64,000 nt of DNA from positions 4,816,687 to 4,880,686 of the forward strand of contig JADCRB010000028.1 in NCBI GenBank assembly GCA_021464245.1. The letters are read 5' to 3'. A model generated the notes under the pieces. It saw only the letters and a program-made list of their open reading frames with translations. It had not been told where the DNA came from and did no database searches. How positions within the stretch are numbered: the stretch's first letter is position 1; each line of letters opens with the position of its first letter. Positions 34,652 through 49,890 of the stretch are shown here, one piece after another. Source of the stretch: Carallia brachiata (lineage: Eukaryota; Streptophyta; Magnoliopsida; Malpighiales; Rhizophoraceae). Position numbers and translations under genes: made by a program.

Positions 34652-37600
34652 CAACAACAAAGCATGCTCTTTTCTGACACAAGTATAAAAGGCATGATGG
34701 CAACAACAACAAAACCAGACTCTTTGCTTGTGCAAGTGTAAAAGGCAAGATGGCAATAATAGTAGCAATATACTCTCAGCTCGCACGAGTACAAAAGGCG
34801 AGAGGGCAACATCAAAGTTTAATCCTTGCCCGCAAGAGTATAAAAGCCAAGCAGCAACAACAAAGCATACTCTTTACCTGCAAGAGTTTTAAAGGCAGAT
34901 GGCAGCAACGCATACTCCTTGCCCGCAAGATCATAAAAGGCGAGATGGCAGGAACAATAAAGCAGACTCTTAGCCGCACGAGCATAAACGACGAGACTGC
35001 AACCACAACAAAAGCAGACTCCTTGCCCGTACGATACAAGGGACGAGACAATAACAACAACAAAACCATACTCCCTGGGCGACTGTTAAAGGCGAGATGG
35101 AAACAACAGCAAAAGTAGCCTCATTTCCCTTCAAGACTATATAAGCTAAAAAGTACGACAACAAAAGTTTACGGCTAGCCCACACTAGTATAAAATGTGG
35201 GATGACAACAACAACAAAACCAGACTCCTTGCCCACATGAGCATAAAAGGCGAGACGACAACAACAACAAAAGCAGACTCCTTGCCTGTAAGAGTACAAA
35301 AGGTGAGACAGCAACAACTAAGCATACTGCTTGCCCACATGAGTATGAAAGGCGAGACAGTAACAACAACAAAAGCATACTCCTAGCCCGCGCGAGCATG
35401 AAAGACTACCCGACAACAGTAAAGCATACTCTTTAACTGCACGAGTATAAAATGCGAGACAGCAGCAAAAAAAAACGTAGACTCCTAGACCGCAACAGAT
35501 AAAAAGGTAAGACGATGACAACAAAGCATACTCATTGCCCGTACGAGTACAAAATGCAAGACAACAACAACAAAGCATGTTGCTTTCCTGCATGAGTATA
35601 AAAAGAGAGACAACAGCAACAACAAAACCAGACTCCAAGCCTGCACAAATAGAAAAGGCGAGACGACAACAACAGCAAAAGTAGGCTCTTTGCTTGCAAG
35701 AATACAAAAGGCAAAAAGTACAAAAACAAAAGCATAGTCCTTGCCCGCATGAGTATAAAAGGCGAGACAACAACAGCAAAGCATACTATTTATTCATTGG
35801 CCATACAATTATAAAAGGCAAGATAGCAACAATCACAAAATCAAACTCCTTGTTTGCATGAGTATAAACGCCAAGGCGGCGACAACAACAAAAGAAAACT
35901 CCTTGCCTAAAAGAGTATAAAGGGCAAAAAGTAGAACAACAAAGTATACTCTTTCCTCGCACGAGTATAAAAGACAAGACAACAACAACAATGATGCGGA
36001 CTTCTAGACCGCATGAGTATAAAAGGCGATACAGCAACAACAAGAAAAGTAGACTCCTTGCCCTCAAGAGTATAAAAGGCGGCAAGTACAGCGACAGAAG
36101 TATACTCCTCTTCTACCCGAGTGTAAAAGGCGAGGTAGCAACAACAACAATACCAAACTCCTTTCCCGTACGAGTATAAAAGGCGAGACGACAATAACAG
36201 TAAAAGTAGACTCCTTGCCTGCAAGAGTATGAAATGCGTTACGGCAACAACAGAGCATACTATGTGCCCACACAAGTAAAAAAATGCAAGACGGCATCAA
36301 CAAGGCATGCTACTTGCCCACAAGAGTGTAAAACGCGAGACGACAACAACAACAAATCTAGACTACTCGCCTGTACGAGTGTAAAATCCGAGATGGCATC
36401 AACAACAAAAGCATGCTCCCTACCCGCACCGGTATTGAACCCGAGATGGGAGCAACAGCAAAACTAGACTCATTGCTCACAGGAATATAAATGGGAAAAG
36501 TACAAAAGGAAAAGTATAATCCTTGCCCACACGAATATGAAAGCTAAAACGGTAATAATAGCAAAGCAGACTCCCAGCCCACACCAGCATAAATGGCGAG
36601 ACAGCAACAACAAAACATACTCTTTTCCTATTCGAGTATAAAAGCGAGACGACAACAACAAAGTAGGCTCCTTGCCTGCACGAGTATACAAGACGAGACA
36701 GCAACAACAACAAAACCAAACTACTCGCCTAGGCAGGTATGAAAGGTGAGATGGCAACAATAACAAAAGCATACACTTTGCCCATGCGACTAAAAAGGGC
36801 GAGACAGTAATAGCAATCCATACTTCTTGCCTGCAAGAGTATAAAAGGCAGGACTTCAACAACAAAGCGTGCGCCTTGTCTACACAAGTATAAAAGGGGA
36901 GACGGCAACAACAACATAACCAAACTCCTTGCTTGTACGAGTATACAAGGCAAGACGACAACAACAACAAAAGCCAACTTCTTGCTTGTAAGAGTATAAA
37001 AGGCGAGATGGCAACGACAAAGCATACTCTTTGCCTGCACAAGTATAAAAGGTGAGACGACAACAAAAAAACAAAGATGCTTGCCCACACTAGTATAAAA
37101 GGCGAGAGGTCAACAACAACAAGACCATTCCCCTTGCCCAAGCGAGTATAATAGGCGAGACGAGAACAACAACAAAAGCATACTCTTTGCTTGCTCTTGT
37201 ATAAAAGACTAGATGGTAACAGCAAAGCATACTCCTTACCTGCACGAGTATAAAACGTGAGACGATAACAACAATAAAACTAGTTTCCTTGCCCACCTAA
37301 GTATAAAAGGGAAGACAACACCAACAACAAAAGTGGACTCCTTGCCCGCAAGAGTATAAAAGCCAAAAAGCACAACAACAAAAGTATAATCTTGACTCGC
37401 ATGAGTATAAAAGGCAAGACGACAACAAGAACAAAGCAAACTCCTAGCCCGAGCTAGTATAAAAGGTGAGAGGGCAACAACAACAAAACTAGACTCTTTG
37501 CCCATACGAGTATAAAAGGCGAGATGGGAATAAGAACGAAAGCCGACTCCATGCCCGCAACCATATAAAGGGCGAGACGGCAACAACAAAGGACACTCTT

Positions 37601-40600
37601 TGCCCGCATGAGTATAAAAGGCGAGACAGTAACAACAAAGTGTGCTGCTTGCCGACATGAGTGTGAAAGGCGAGACAGAAACAACAACAAAATCAGACTC
37701 CTTGCTTACACGACTATAAAAGGCAAGACAGCAGTAACAACAAAGGCAAAATTTTTGCCTGCAAGAGTACAAAAATATGGGAAGTATAATAAGAAAAGTA
37801 TACTCCTTGCCTGCACAACTATGAAAGGCGAGAGTACAACCGCAACAAAACAGACTCCTAGCCGCATGAGCATAAAAGGCGAAATAGCTATAACAACAAA
37901 ACCATGCTCCTTGCTTGCAACAGTATAAAAGGTCAAAAGTATATTCCTTGCCCGCACGAGTATGAAAGGCGAGATGGCAACAACAGTAAAAAAGACTCCC
38001 AACCTATACGAGTATAAAAAGGCGAGACAACAATAACAACAAAAGCTGACTGCATGCCTGCAAGAGTATAAAAGGCGACAAATACAACAACAAAAGGATA
38101 CTCCTCGCGCACGAGTGTAAAGGGTGGGAATGCAACAACAACTAAACTATACTTCTTGCACGCATGAGTTTAAAAGGCAAGACGGCAACAATAGCAAAAG
38201 TAGACTCCTTGCCTGCATGAGTGTAAAAGGTGGTATGGGAACAACAAAGCATACTCCTTGCCTGCACGTGTAAAAAGGAGGGACGTCAACAACAAAGCAT
38301 GCTGCTTGCCTGCATGAGTATAAAAGGCGAGACGACCACAACAACCAAACCAAACTACTCGTCCGAACGAGTGTAAAAGGCGACACAACAATAACAACAA
38401 AAGCATACTCCCTACTCGCACTAGTATTAAATACCTGACGACAGCAACAAAGCAGGCTGCTTGCCTGCACGAGTAGAAAAGACGAGACGGCGACAACAAC
38501 ACAACGAGACTTCTTGCCCGCAGGAGTATAAAAGGCAAGACGACAACAACACTAAATAAGACTCCTTGCACGCAAGAGTATAAACGGCGACAAGAACAAC
38601 AACAAAACTATACTCATCGTCTGCCCGAGCATGAAAAGGAAGACGACAAAAAAAACAAAGCTAGACTCCTTGCACGCATGGATATAAAAGGCGAGATAGC
38701 AACAACATGAAAAGTAGACTCTTTGCCCGCAAGAATATAAAAGGCAAAACCTACAAAAACAATAGTATACTCCTTGCCTGTACGAGTACAAAAGAATACT
38801 CCATACTTGCGCCAATATTAAAGGCGAGACAGTAGTAATGGCGAAGCAGAATCCTTGCTTGTACGAGTGTAAAAGGCGGGACAGCGACTACAACGAACGC
38901 ATGCTCCCTGCCTGCACGAATATAAAAGGTAAACGACAATATTAAGGCATACACCTTGGCCACGCGAGTATAAAAGCGAGAGACACAACAACAACTAAAC
39001 GAGACTGCTTTCCCGCATAAGTATAAAAGGCAAGACAACAACAACAACGACAGCAGCCTCCTTGTCTGCAAGGGTATAAAAGGTGAGACGATAGCAACAA
39101 AGCATGCTTCTTGCCCGCACATGTATAAAAGGCTGGATGGCAACAACAATAAAATGAGAGTCTTTGCCCGCAAGAGTATAAAAGGCGAAAAGTGCAACAA
39201 CAAAAGTATACTCCTTGCCCACAGAAGTATAAAAGGTGAGATGGAAACAACAACAAAACCAGACTCCTTACCCATATGAGTGCCAAAAGCGGGATAGCAA
39301 CAACAATAAAAGCAGGTTCTTTACCCGTAAGCGTATAAAAGGCGAAATGTGCAACAACAAAAGTATACTCCTTGCTCGCACAAGTATACAAGTCGAGATG
39401 ACAACAACAACAAATGCAGTCTCCTTCCCCTCAAAAGTATAAAGAGTGAGACGACAGTAGAAAAGGTGAGACGGCAACAATGACAAAACCAAAGTCCTTG
39501 CCCGTGCGACTACAAAGGGCGAGACGACAATAACAACAAAAGAATGCTCCCTACCCACACAAGTATAAAATGTGAGAAGGCAATATCAAAGTATACTACT
39601 TGCCTGCAGGAGTATAAAAGGCGAGACAGCAACTACAAAGTATACTCCTCTCTCACATGAGTATAAAAGGAGAGCCAACAACAACAACAAAACCATACTC
39701 CTTGCCTGCACAAGTACAAAAGGGAAGATAACAATAGCAAAAGTAGACTCCTTACACGCAAAAGTAAAAACGGCAAGACGACAACAACAAAGCATGTTGC
39801 TTGCCCGCACGAGTATAAAAGCCTAGACGAAAAAACAATAAAACAAGACTCCTTGCCTACAAGAGTATAAAAGGTAAAAAGTGCAATAGCAAAAGGATGC
39901 TGCTTGCCCGCATGAGTATAAATGGTAGGATGGCAACAACAACAAAACCAGACTCCTTAACCATACGAGTATAAAAGGCAAGACAACAACAATAAAACCA
40001 AACTCCTTACCTTCAAGAGTATAAAACATGAAAAATGCAACCACAATGGTATACCCCCTGCCCGCATGAATATACCAGGCAAGACGACAACAACAGCAAA
40101 GCAGACTTCTAGCCTGCAAGAGTGCAAAAGGCAAGACAGCAACAAGAACAAGGGTGGATTCCTTACCTGCAAGAACATAAAAGGCAAAAACTACAATAAC
40201 AAAAGTATGCTCCATGCCCGAACGAGTACTAATGGCGAGACGGTAACATCAGCAAAGCAAACTTCTAGCCTACATAGGTGTAAAAGGCGGGATGACAACA
40301 ACAACAAAATTAGTCTCCTTCCTTTCAAGAGTACAAAAAGCGAGAGACAGCAGGAAAGCATACTCTTTGCCCACGCGAGTATAAAAGGCGAGACGGCAAC
40401 AACAAAGCTTGCCACTCGGCCGTACGAATATAAAACAAGATGGCAACAATAGCGAATCCGGAGTCCTTGCCTGTACGTGTATAAAGGGCGAGACGATAAT
40501 AAAAACAAGAGCATACTACTTGCCTGCACGAGTATAAAAGTCGAGATGGCAACAGCAACAGCAAGGTATAAAAGGCGGGACAACAATAACAACAAAACCA

Positions 40601-43600
40601 TACTCCTTGCCTGCAAGAGTATAAAAGGCAACAAGCACAACAACAAAAGTAGACTGCTTGCCCTCCCGAGTATAAAAGGCGGGACGACAACAATAATAAA
40701 ACTACTCTCCTTAACTGCACAAAGATAAAAGGCGAGATGGAAACAACAACAAAAGTAGACTCCTTCTCCACCAGAGTATAAAAGGCGAGGCGGCAATAGC
40801 AACAAAACCAGATTCTTTGCCTGCACAGGTAGAAAATGCGAGACAATAACAACAACAAAATTAGACTCATTACCCGCAAGAGTGTAGAAGGCGAAAACTA
40901 CAACAAGAAAAGTATACACCTTCTTGCACGCGTTCAAAAAGGCAAGACGACAACAACAGCAAAGCAGACTCCTAGCTCGTACTAGTGTAAAAGGCGAGAA
41001 GGCAAAAACAACAAAACCAGGCTCCTTGCTTGCAAAAGCATAAAAGATGACAAGCACAACAACGAAAGTACACTCCTTGCCCTCCCAAGTATGGAAGGCG
41101 GGATGGTAACAACAACAATTCTACACTCCTTGCCCGCACAACGATAAAAGGCGAGACGAAAACAACAACAAAACTGGATTCCTTGTCTACAAGAGTATAA
41201 AAAGAAAAAAGTACAACAACAAAAGTATACTACTTGCTCTCAAGAGTGTAAAATGTGAGATGGTACAATAGCAAAGCAGACTCCTTGCCTGCATGAGTAT
41301 AAAAGGCAAAAAGTACAAAAACAAAAGTATACTCCTTGCCCGCATGAGTGTAAACAGCGAGATAGCAACAATAACAAAACCAGACTCCTTGCCATATGAG
41401 TATAAAAGGCGAGACGACAACAATGACAAAAGGGTGCTCCTTGCTCACATGGGTATAAAAGGCGAGACAGCAACTGCACAGCATACTCCTTGCCTGCATG
41501 AGTATAAAGCATACTCCTTTCCGTCAATTGTATAAAAGGCGAGACAGCAATAGTAAAGCATAGTCCTTGCTGCAAAAGTATAAAAGACGAGACAACAACA
41601 ACAAAGCATACTCCATGCCCGCACGAGTATAAAGGATGAGACGACAATAACAACAAAACCAGACTCAGTACCCGTACGTGTAGACAGCAATAACAACAAA
41701 AGCATACTCCTTGCCGGCACGAATATAAAACACGAGACAACAACAGCAAAGCATATTCCTTTCCCGCAAGAGTGTAAAGGGCGAGACGGCAACTAAAAAG
41801 CATGCTCCTCGCCCGCACGAGTATAAAATGCGAAATGGCAACAACAACAAAAGCACATTCTTTGCTCGCACAAGTATAAGAGGTGAGATGACAATAGCGA
41901 AGCATACTCTTAACCCATACATGTATGAAAGGCAAGATGAAAACAACACAAAACAAGAATCCTTGCCCGCACGAGCGTAAAAGGCAAGACAATAGGAACA
42001 ACAAAAGCATACCCTGTGCTCGCATGACTGTAAAAGGCGAGATGACATCAGCAAAGCATACTCCTTGCCCAAACGAGTATAAAAATTGAGATGGCAACAA
42101 CAACAAAACCAGACTCTTTGCCTGCAAGTGTATAAAAGGTGAGACAGCAACAACAAAGCAAACTCCATGTCTACATTAGTATAAAAGGCGAGACGACAAC
42201 AACAAAGCGTGCTGCTTGCTTGCACATGTATAAAAGGTAAGAGAGTAATGAAAACAAAACCAGACCCCTTGTCCATACGACACAGCAACAGCAAAGCATA
42301 CTATTTGTCTGTATGAGCTTAAAAGGCAATATGGTAACAGTAGAGCATATTCCTTACCTGCACACTAATAAAAGGCATGTATAAAAGTTGAGACAGCAAC
42401 AACAAAGCTCGACTACTTGCCCGTACAAGTATAAACGTTGAGATGGCAACAGCAACAAAAGCATAGTCTTCGCCTGCACAAGTATAAAAGGCGCGACGGC
42501 TATAGCAAAGGATACTCCTTACTTGCACGAGTATAAAAGGTGAGACGACAACAACAAAGCATGCTCCTCACCCTCACAAACATAAAAGGCGACACGGTAA
42601 CAATAACAAAACCAAATTCCTTGCCCTCACAAGTATAAAGCGTTTGACAACAACATTAAAAAAGGAACGCTCCTTGCCCGCATGAATATGAAAGGTGAGG
42701 CAGCAACAGCAAAGCACACTTATTGCCCACACGAGCATAAAAGGCATGACAGCAACAACAACAAAACCAGACTCCTTGCCCGCACGGGTGTAAAAGGTGA
42801 GATAGTAACAACAACAAAAGCCTGCTCTTTGCTCGCTAGTGTATAAAAGGCAAAAGGTACAACAACAAAAGTATACTCCTTGCCCGCAAGAGTATAAAAG
42901 GCGAGACAGCAATAACAACAAAGCACACTCCTAGCCCCAGACGAGTATAGAATGTGAGACAACAACAATAACAAAAGCACACTCCTTGCCCGCATGAGTA
43001 TAAAAGGCGAGGGGACAACAACAACAAAACCAGACTTTTTGCTTGCATAGGTATAAAAGGCGAGACAGTGACAACAACAAAAGAAAACTCCTTGCCCGCA
43101 ACAGTATAAAAGGCAAAAAGTACAGCAACAAAAGTATACTCATTGCCCGCATGAGTACAAAGGCGAGACGACAAACAATAACAAAACCATACACCCTGCC
43201 TGCACGAATATGAAAGTCGAGATGCTAATAACAGCAAAGCAAACTCCTACCCCACACGAGTAGGAAAGGCGAGACGGCAACAACAATAAAAGGAGACTCC
43301 TTGCCTGCAAGAGTATAAAAGGCAAAAGGCACAATAACAAAAGTATACTCGTTGCAAACACGAGTATAAAAGGCGAGACAGCAACAACAACAAAGCCAGA
43401 CTCCTTACCCACACGAGCATAAAAGGCAAGATGGCAACAACAATAAAAGTTGACTCCTTGCCCGCAAGAGTATAAAAGGAAAAAAATATATCAACAAAAG
43501 TATACTCTTTGCCTGCACGAGTATGAAAGGCGAGAAGGCAATAACAACAAAACCAGACTACTTACCTGCGAGAGTATAAAATGCAAAAAGTACAACAATA

Positions 43601-46600
43601 AAGGCAATATACCTTGCCCACACGAGTATAAAAGGCAATATGGCAACAATAAAGCATGCTGCTTGCTCGCACGAGTACAAAAAGCCCGATGGCAACAACA
43701 ACATACCAGACTTCTTGCCCGTACGAGTATAAAAGGCGATACGGCAACGGAAAAAAAAGCATACTCCCTCCCGGCACGAGTATAAAAGGCAAGGCGTCAA
43801 CAACAACAAAAGCAGACTCCCAGCACGAACAAGTATACAAGGCGAGACGAAAACAACAGCAAAAGTCGACTCCATGCTTTGAAGAATATAAAGGGCAAAA
43901 AGTACAAAATCAAAAGTATCCTCCTTGCCTGCATGGGCATAAAAGGTGAGATGGTATTAACTGCAAAGGAAAAGCATAGCCCTCACGAGTATAAAAAGCT
44001 AGCCGACAATAATAACAAAACCAGACTCCTTGCCCGCAAGAGTATAAAAGGCGACAAGTACAACAACAAAAGTATGCTCCTCGCCAGCCAAAGTGTAAAA
44101 GGCAAGACGACAACAATGAAACCGATTGCTTGCCAGCACTAGTATAAAAGGCGAGATGGCAACAACAACAAAAGCAAACTTCCAACCTGCATGAGTGTAA
44201 AAGGCTAGACGACAACAACAACAAAAGTGGACTCCTTACCCAGAAGAGTATACAAGTCGAAAGCTACAACAACGAAAGTATACTCCTTGGCTGCACGAGT
44301 ATAAAAGGCGAAGGCAGCAACAACAACAAAGCCAGACTCATTGCTTGCGCGTGTATAAAACACGATGCGGCAAGAACAACAAAAGTAGACTTCGTGTCCG
44401 CAATAGTTTAAAAGGCAAAAAGCACAACAACAAAAGCATATTCCTTGCCTGCACGAGTATAAAAGGCAAGACGACAACAACAACAGAACTAGACTATTTG
44501 CCCGGAAGAGTATCAAAGGTGACAAGTACAAAAACAAAAGTACACTCCTCATCCATTCGCGTATAAAAGACGAGACGGTAACAACAAAGCATACTCATTG
44601 CCCGCACGACTATAAAAGGCCAAACGGCAACAACAAAGCATGTTGCTTGCCTGCATGAGTAAAAAAGGCGAGACGGCAACAACAACAAAACCAGACTCCT
44701 TACCCGTATAAGTATAAAAGGCGAGACGACAAACAACAACAAAACAATACTTCTTGCTTGTAGAAGTAAACGAGGGGGGCAACAACAATGCATGCTTCTT
44801 ACCGCACGAGTATAAAAGGCGAGAAGGCAACATTAAAGCTTACTGTTGCCCGCACGAGTATAAAAGGCAAGACGACAACACAAAACATACACCTTGTCCA
44901 CAAGAGTATAAAAGGCGAGACAGCAACAATAGAAAGCAGACTCCTAGCCCATACATGTAAGACGAGAGGTAACAGCAAAAAAGCAGTCTCATTGGCTGCA
45001 AGAGAAAAGGTGACAAGTGCAACAAAAAAGTATACTCCTCGACCCCCTGAGTATAAAAAGCGAGACGACATCAACAAAAAACTAGACTCTTTCCCGGACA
45101 GTTGTAAGGATGACGACAACAATAGTAAAAGTAGACTCCTTGCCCAAAAGAATATAAAGAGCGAAAAGTACAACAACAAAAGTATACTCTTTGCCCACAC
45201 GAGTATAATAGGCAAGACGACAACAACAGCAAAACTAGACTCCTTTCCCACAAGGGTATAAAAAGCGAAAAGTACAACAAAAAAAGAATACTTCGTGCCC
45301 GCACGAGTATAAAAGGTGAGACAACAACAACAACAAAACCAGACTCTTTACTAGCATGACCATAACAGGCAGGACAACAACAACAACAGAACCAGACTCC
45401 TTGCCCGCAAGAGTGTAAAGGGCTAAAAGTACAACAACTAAAGCATACTCCTCACCTACACAAGTATAAAAGGTGAGACGGTAGCAACAACAAAGTAGAC
45501 TTCTAGCCCACTACAGTGTAAAAGGTAAGACCGCAACAACAAAAAAAAGTAGACTCCTTGCCAGCACGAGCATAAAAGGCAAGACGGCAACAACAAAGCA
45601 TATTGTTTGCCCATATGAGTATAATAGGGCAAGATGGCAACAACAACAAAACTGGACTCCTTGCCCGTTAAGGTATAAATGGCGAGACAGCAACAGCAAA
45701 GTAAGCACCTAGCCCTCACTAGCGAGATGACAACAATAACGACAAAAGCATACTCCCTACCCGCATGAGTATAAAAGGCGAGACGACAACAACAAAGCAG
45801 ACACGTAGCCCTCACTAGCGAGATCACAACATCAACAACAAAAACAGATTCCTTGCTTGGAAGAGTATAAAAGGCGAGACGGCAATAACAATGCATATTC
45901 CTAGCCCGCATAGCTATAAAAGGTGAGACGGCAGCAATAAAGCATGATGCTTGCTCGCACGAGTATGAAAGGCAAGACGACAACAACAAAGCATGCTGCT
46001 TGCCCGCACAAGTATAAAAGGCGACACGACAACAACAACAAAAGCAGACACCTTGCCAGTAAGAGTATAAAAGGCGAGACAGCAATAAAAACACATACTT
46101 CTTGCCTGCATGACTATATAAGGCAAGATGGCAAGAACAAAGCATGATGCATGCCCACGCGACTATAAAAAGTGGGGCAGTAACAACAAGGCATACTCCT
46201 TACCCACATGACTATAAAAGGCGAGACGGCAACAATAAAGCAAGCTGCTTTCCTGCACGAGTGTAAAAAGTGAGGCAGAAACAACAATAAACCCAGACTC
46301 CATGCTTGTACAAGTATAAAAGGTGAGAAGGTAACAACAACAAAAGCATACTCCATGCTCGCACGTGTATAAAAGGTGAGACGACAACAACAAAGTATCT
46401 TCTAGTCTGCAAGAGGATAAAAGGCGAGACAGCAACAACAAAAAAAGCATATACCCTACTTGCACGAGTATAAAAGGCGAGGCGGCAACAGTAAAGCATA
46501 CTCCTTGCCCAAACGAGGATAAAAGGTAAGGCGGTGATGACAAAGCACACTCTTTACTCGCACGAGTTTAAAAGCGAGATGGCAACAACAATAAAACTAG

Positions 46601-47379
46601 ACTCCTTGTTCGCACCAGCATAAAAGGCAAGACGGCAATAACAACAAAAGCATACTCCTTGCCCGCAAGAGTATAAAAGGCAAGATGACAACGTCACCAA
46701 AACCAGACTCCTTGCCTGTACGAGCATAAAAGGCTAACGATAACAATAACAAAAGCATATTTCATGCTTGCACGAGTATAAAAGGCGTGGCAGCAACAAT
46801 AGCAAAGTAGACTTCTAGCCTGCAAGAGTATAAAAGGCAAGATGCCGACAACAACAAAACCAGTCTCCTTACCTACACGAGTTTAAAAACTGAGATGGTA
46901 ACAAAAACAAAAGTAGACTCCTTGCCCACAAGAATACAAATGGGAAAAAACACAAAAATAAAGCATACTCCTTCCCTACACGAGCATAAAAGGCGAGATA
47001 GTAACAACAACAAAGCAAACACTTAGGCCGCATGAGTATAAAAGGCAAGACGGTAATAATAACAAAAGTAGAATCCTTACCTGTAAGAGTATAAAAGCAG
47101 AGACGACAACAACAAAGCATACTCCTTGCCGGGACGAGTATAAAACGTGAGACGGGAACAACAAAGCTTGTTGATTGCTTGCAGGAGTATAAAAGGTAAG
47201 CCAAAAACAACAACAAAACCAGACTCCTCACTTGTAAGAGTATGAAGGGCCAGAAGTACAACAACAAAAGTATACTCTTTGCATGTGTGAGTGTGAAATG
47301 TGAGACGACAACAACAACAAAAACAAACTCCTTACCCGCACGAGTATGAAAAGTAACACAGGAGCAACAACAAAAATAG

Positions 47380-48330
47380 ACTCCTTGCCTGCAAGAATAG
47401 GAAAGGCAAAAAGTACAACAACAAAAGTATACTCCTTGCCCATACGAGTATAAAAAGGGAGGGGGCAACAATAACAACGTTGACTCCTAGTTCGTACGAG
47501 TATAAAAGGCGAGACAACAACCATAACAAAGCTAGACTCCTTGCTCAAAATATTATAAAAGGCAAAAAGTACAACGATTAAAGCATACTCATTGTGGCAC
47601 GAGTATAAAAGTTAAGCCAGTAAGAATGACGAAGTAGACTCCTAGCATGCATGAGTATAAAAGGCGAGACAGCAACAACATCAAAGCAAACTCCTAGTAC
47701 ACACGAGTATAAAAGGCGAGACGACAACAACAACAAAAGTAGACTCCACGCCCGCACGAGTATAAAAGCCGAGACAGTAACAACAGCAATGGTAGACTCC
47801 TTGCCCGCAAGAATACAAAAGACAAAAAGTACAAAATAAAAGTATACTCCTCGCCCACATGAGTATAAAGGGCAAGGTGGTAATAACAGCAGAGCTTACT
47901 CCTAGCACACACGAGTATAAAAGGCGAGACAGTAACAACAATAAAATCAGACTCATTACTCACAAGAATATAAAAAGCGAGACAACGACAATAACAAAAG
48001 CAAAGTCATTACCCGCAAGAGTATAAAAGGAGACAAGTACAACAACAAAAGTATGCTCCTCGCCTGCCCAAGTATAAAGGGCGAGACGGGAACAATAAAG
48101 CATACTCCTCACTCATATGAGTGTAAAAGGCGAGAAGGCAACAAAAGAGCATTCTCTTTTCCTGCACGAGTATAACATAGGAGACAGAAACAACAACAAA
48201 ACCAGACTCCTTGCCCGTGTGAGCATAAAAGGCAAGATAGTAACAACAACAAAAGCATACTCCTTCCTTGCACGAGTACAAAAGGTGAGACGGCAACAAC
48301 AACAAAGCATACTCCTAGCTCGCAAGAGCA
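47380..48330 (+). repeat. Higher-order satellite block, copy A (pair with 48960-49890)
   Basis: It shares the monomer order and private variants with 48960-49890, for example AAAAGTACAACGAT(T)AAAGCAT, AGTAATAACAG(C/T)AGAGC and GAGTATAACA(T/G)AGGAGA. Confidence 0.8.
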
Positions 48331-48959
48331 TAAAACGGGAGACAGCAACATCAACAAAACCAAACTCTTTGCCCAAATGAGTAAAAAAGTTGAGACGATA
48401 ACAACAGCAAAAGTAGACTCTTTGCATGCAAGAATACAAAGGGAAAAAGTACAAAAATAAAATGCAAGACGATGACTACACCAAAACCAAACTCCTTGCT
48501 CGTACGAGTACAAAAAGTGAGGTGGCAACAACAGCAAAGTAGACTCCTAGCCTACATGACTATAAAAGGGGAGACAACAACAATAACAAAACCAGACTGT
48601 TTGCCCACACGAGTATAAAAGGCGAGACAGTAACAACAGTAAAGTAGAAGCCTAGGCCGCACGACTATAAAAGGTAAGACGGTAATAACAACAAGAGCAG
48701 GCTCCTTACCCGCAAAACTATAAAAGGCGAGATGACGACAACAAATCATGTTGCTTGCCTGCACGAGCATAAAAGGCAAGACGACAACAACAACAAAACC
48801 CAACTCCTTGCCTGTAAGAGCGCAAAAGGCAAAAGGTACAACAACAAAAGTATACTCTCTGCCTGCACGAGTATGAATTACGAGATGGCAACAACTACAA
48901 AAAATAAAGTCCTTACTTGAACGAGGATAAAACGCAAGAAAGTAATAACAAAAAAAGCA

Positions 48960-49890
48960 GACTCCTTGCCTGCAAGAATATGAAAGGCAAAAAGTACAAC
49001 AACAAAAGTGTATTTTTTGCCCAAACAAGTATAAAAGGCAAGAGGCAACAACAGCAACGCTGACTCCTAGCCCGCACGAAAATAAAAGGTAGGGTGACAA
49101 CAACAACAAAATCAGACTCCTTGCTTGAAAGATTATAAAAAGTGAAAAGTACAACGATAAAAGCATATGCATTGCCGACACGAGTATAAAAACAAGACGT
49201 AAGAACAGTAAAGTAGATTCCTTGCACGCACGAGTATAAAAGGCGAGACGACAACAACGTCAAAGCAGACTCCTAGTCCACATGAGTATAAAAGGCGAGA
49301 TGACAACAACAACGAAACCAGACTCCTTGCTCGTACGAGTATAAAAGCCAAGACAGTAACAATAGCAAATGTAGACTCCTTGCCTGCAAGAATACAAAAG
49401 GCAAAAAGTACAACCGCACGAGTATAAAAGGCAAGATGGTAATAACAGTAGAGCAGACTCCTAGCACGCACGAGTATAAAACACGAGACGGTAACAACAA
49501 CAAAATCAGACTCCTAACTTGCAAGGGTGTAAAAGGCGAGACAGTAACATTAACAAAAGCAGAGTAGTTGCCCACAAGAGTATAAAAGGCGACGAGTAAA
49601 ACAGCAAAAGTATACTCCTCACCTGCACGAGTATAAACGACGAGAAGGCAACAACAAAGAATATTCCTTGCTCGTACGTGTGTAAAAGGCAAGAAGTTAA
49701 CAAAAAAGCATGCTCTTTGCCTGCACGAGTATAACAGAGGAGATGGCAGCAACAACAAAACCAGACCCCTTGCCCGAACGAGTATAAAAGGTGAGACAGC
49801 TGCAACAACAAAAGCATAATTTTTGCTCGTATGAGTATGAAAGGCAAGATGGCAACAACAAAGCATACCCCTTGCCCACACCAGTATAAA
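48960..49890 (+). repeat. Higher-order satellite block, copy B (pair with 47380-48330)
   Basis: Second copy about 1.57 kb downstream, with part-monomer deletions (for example near 49412) relative to copy A. Confidence 0.8.
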
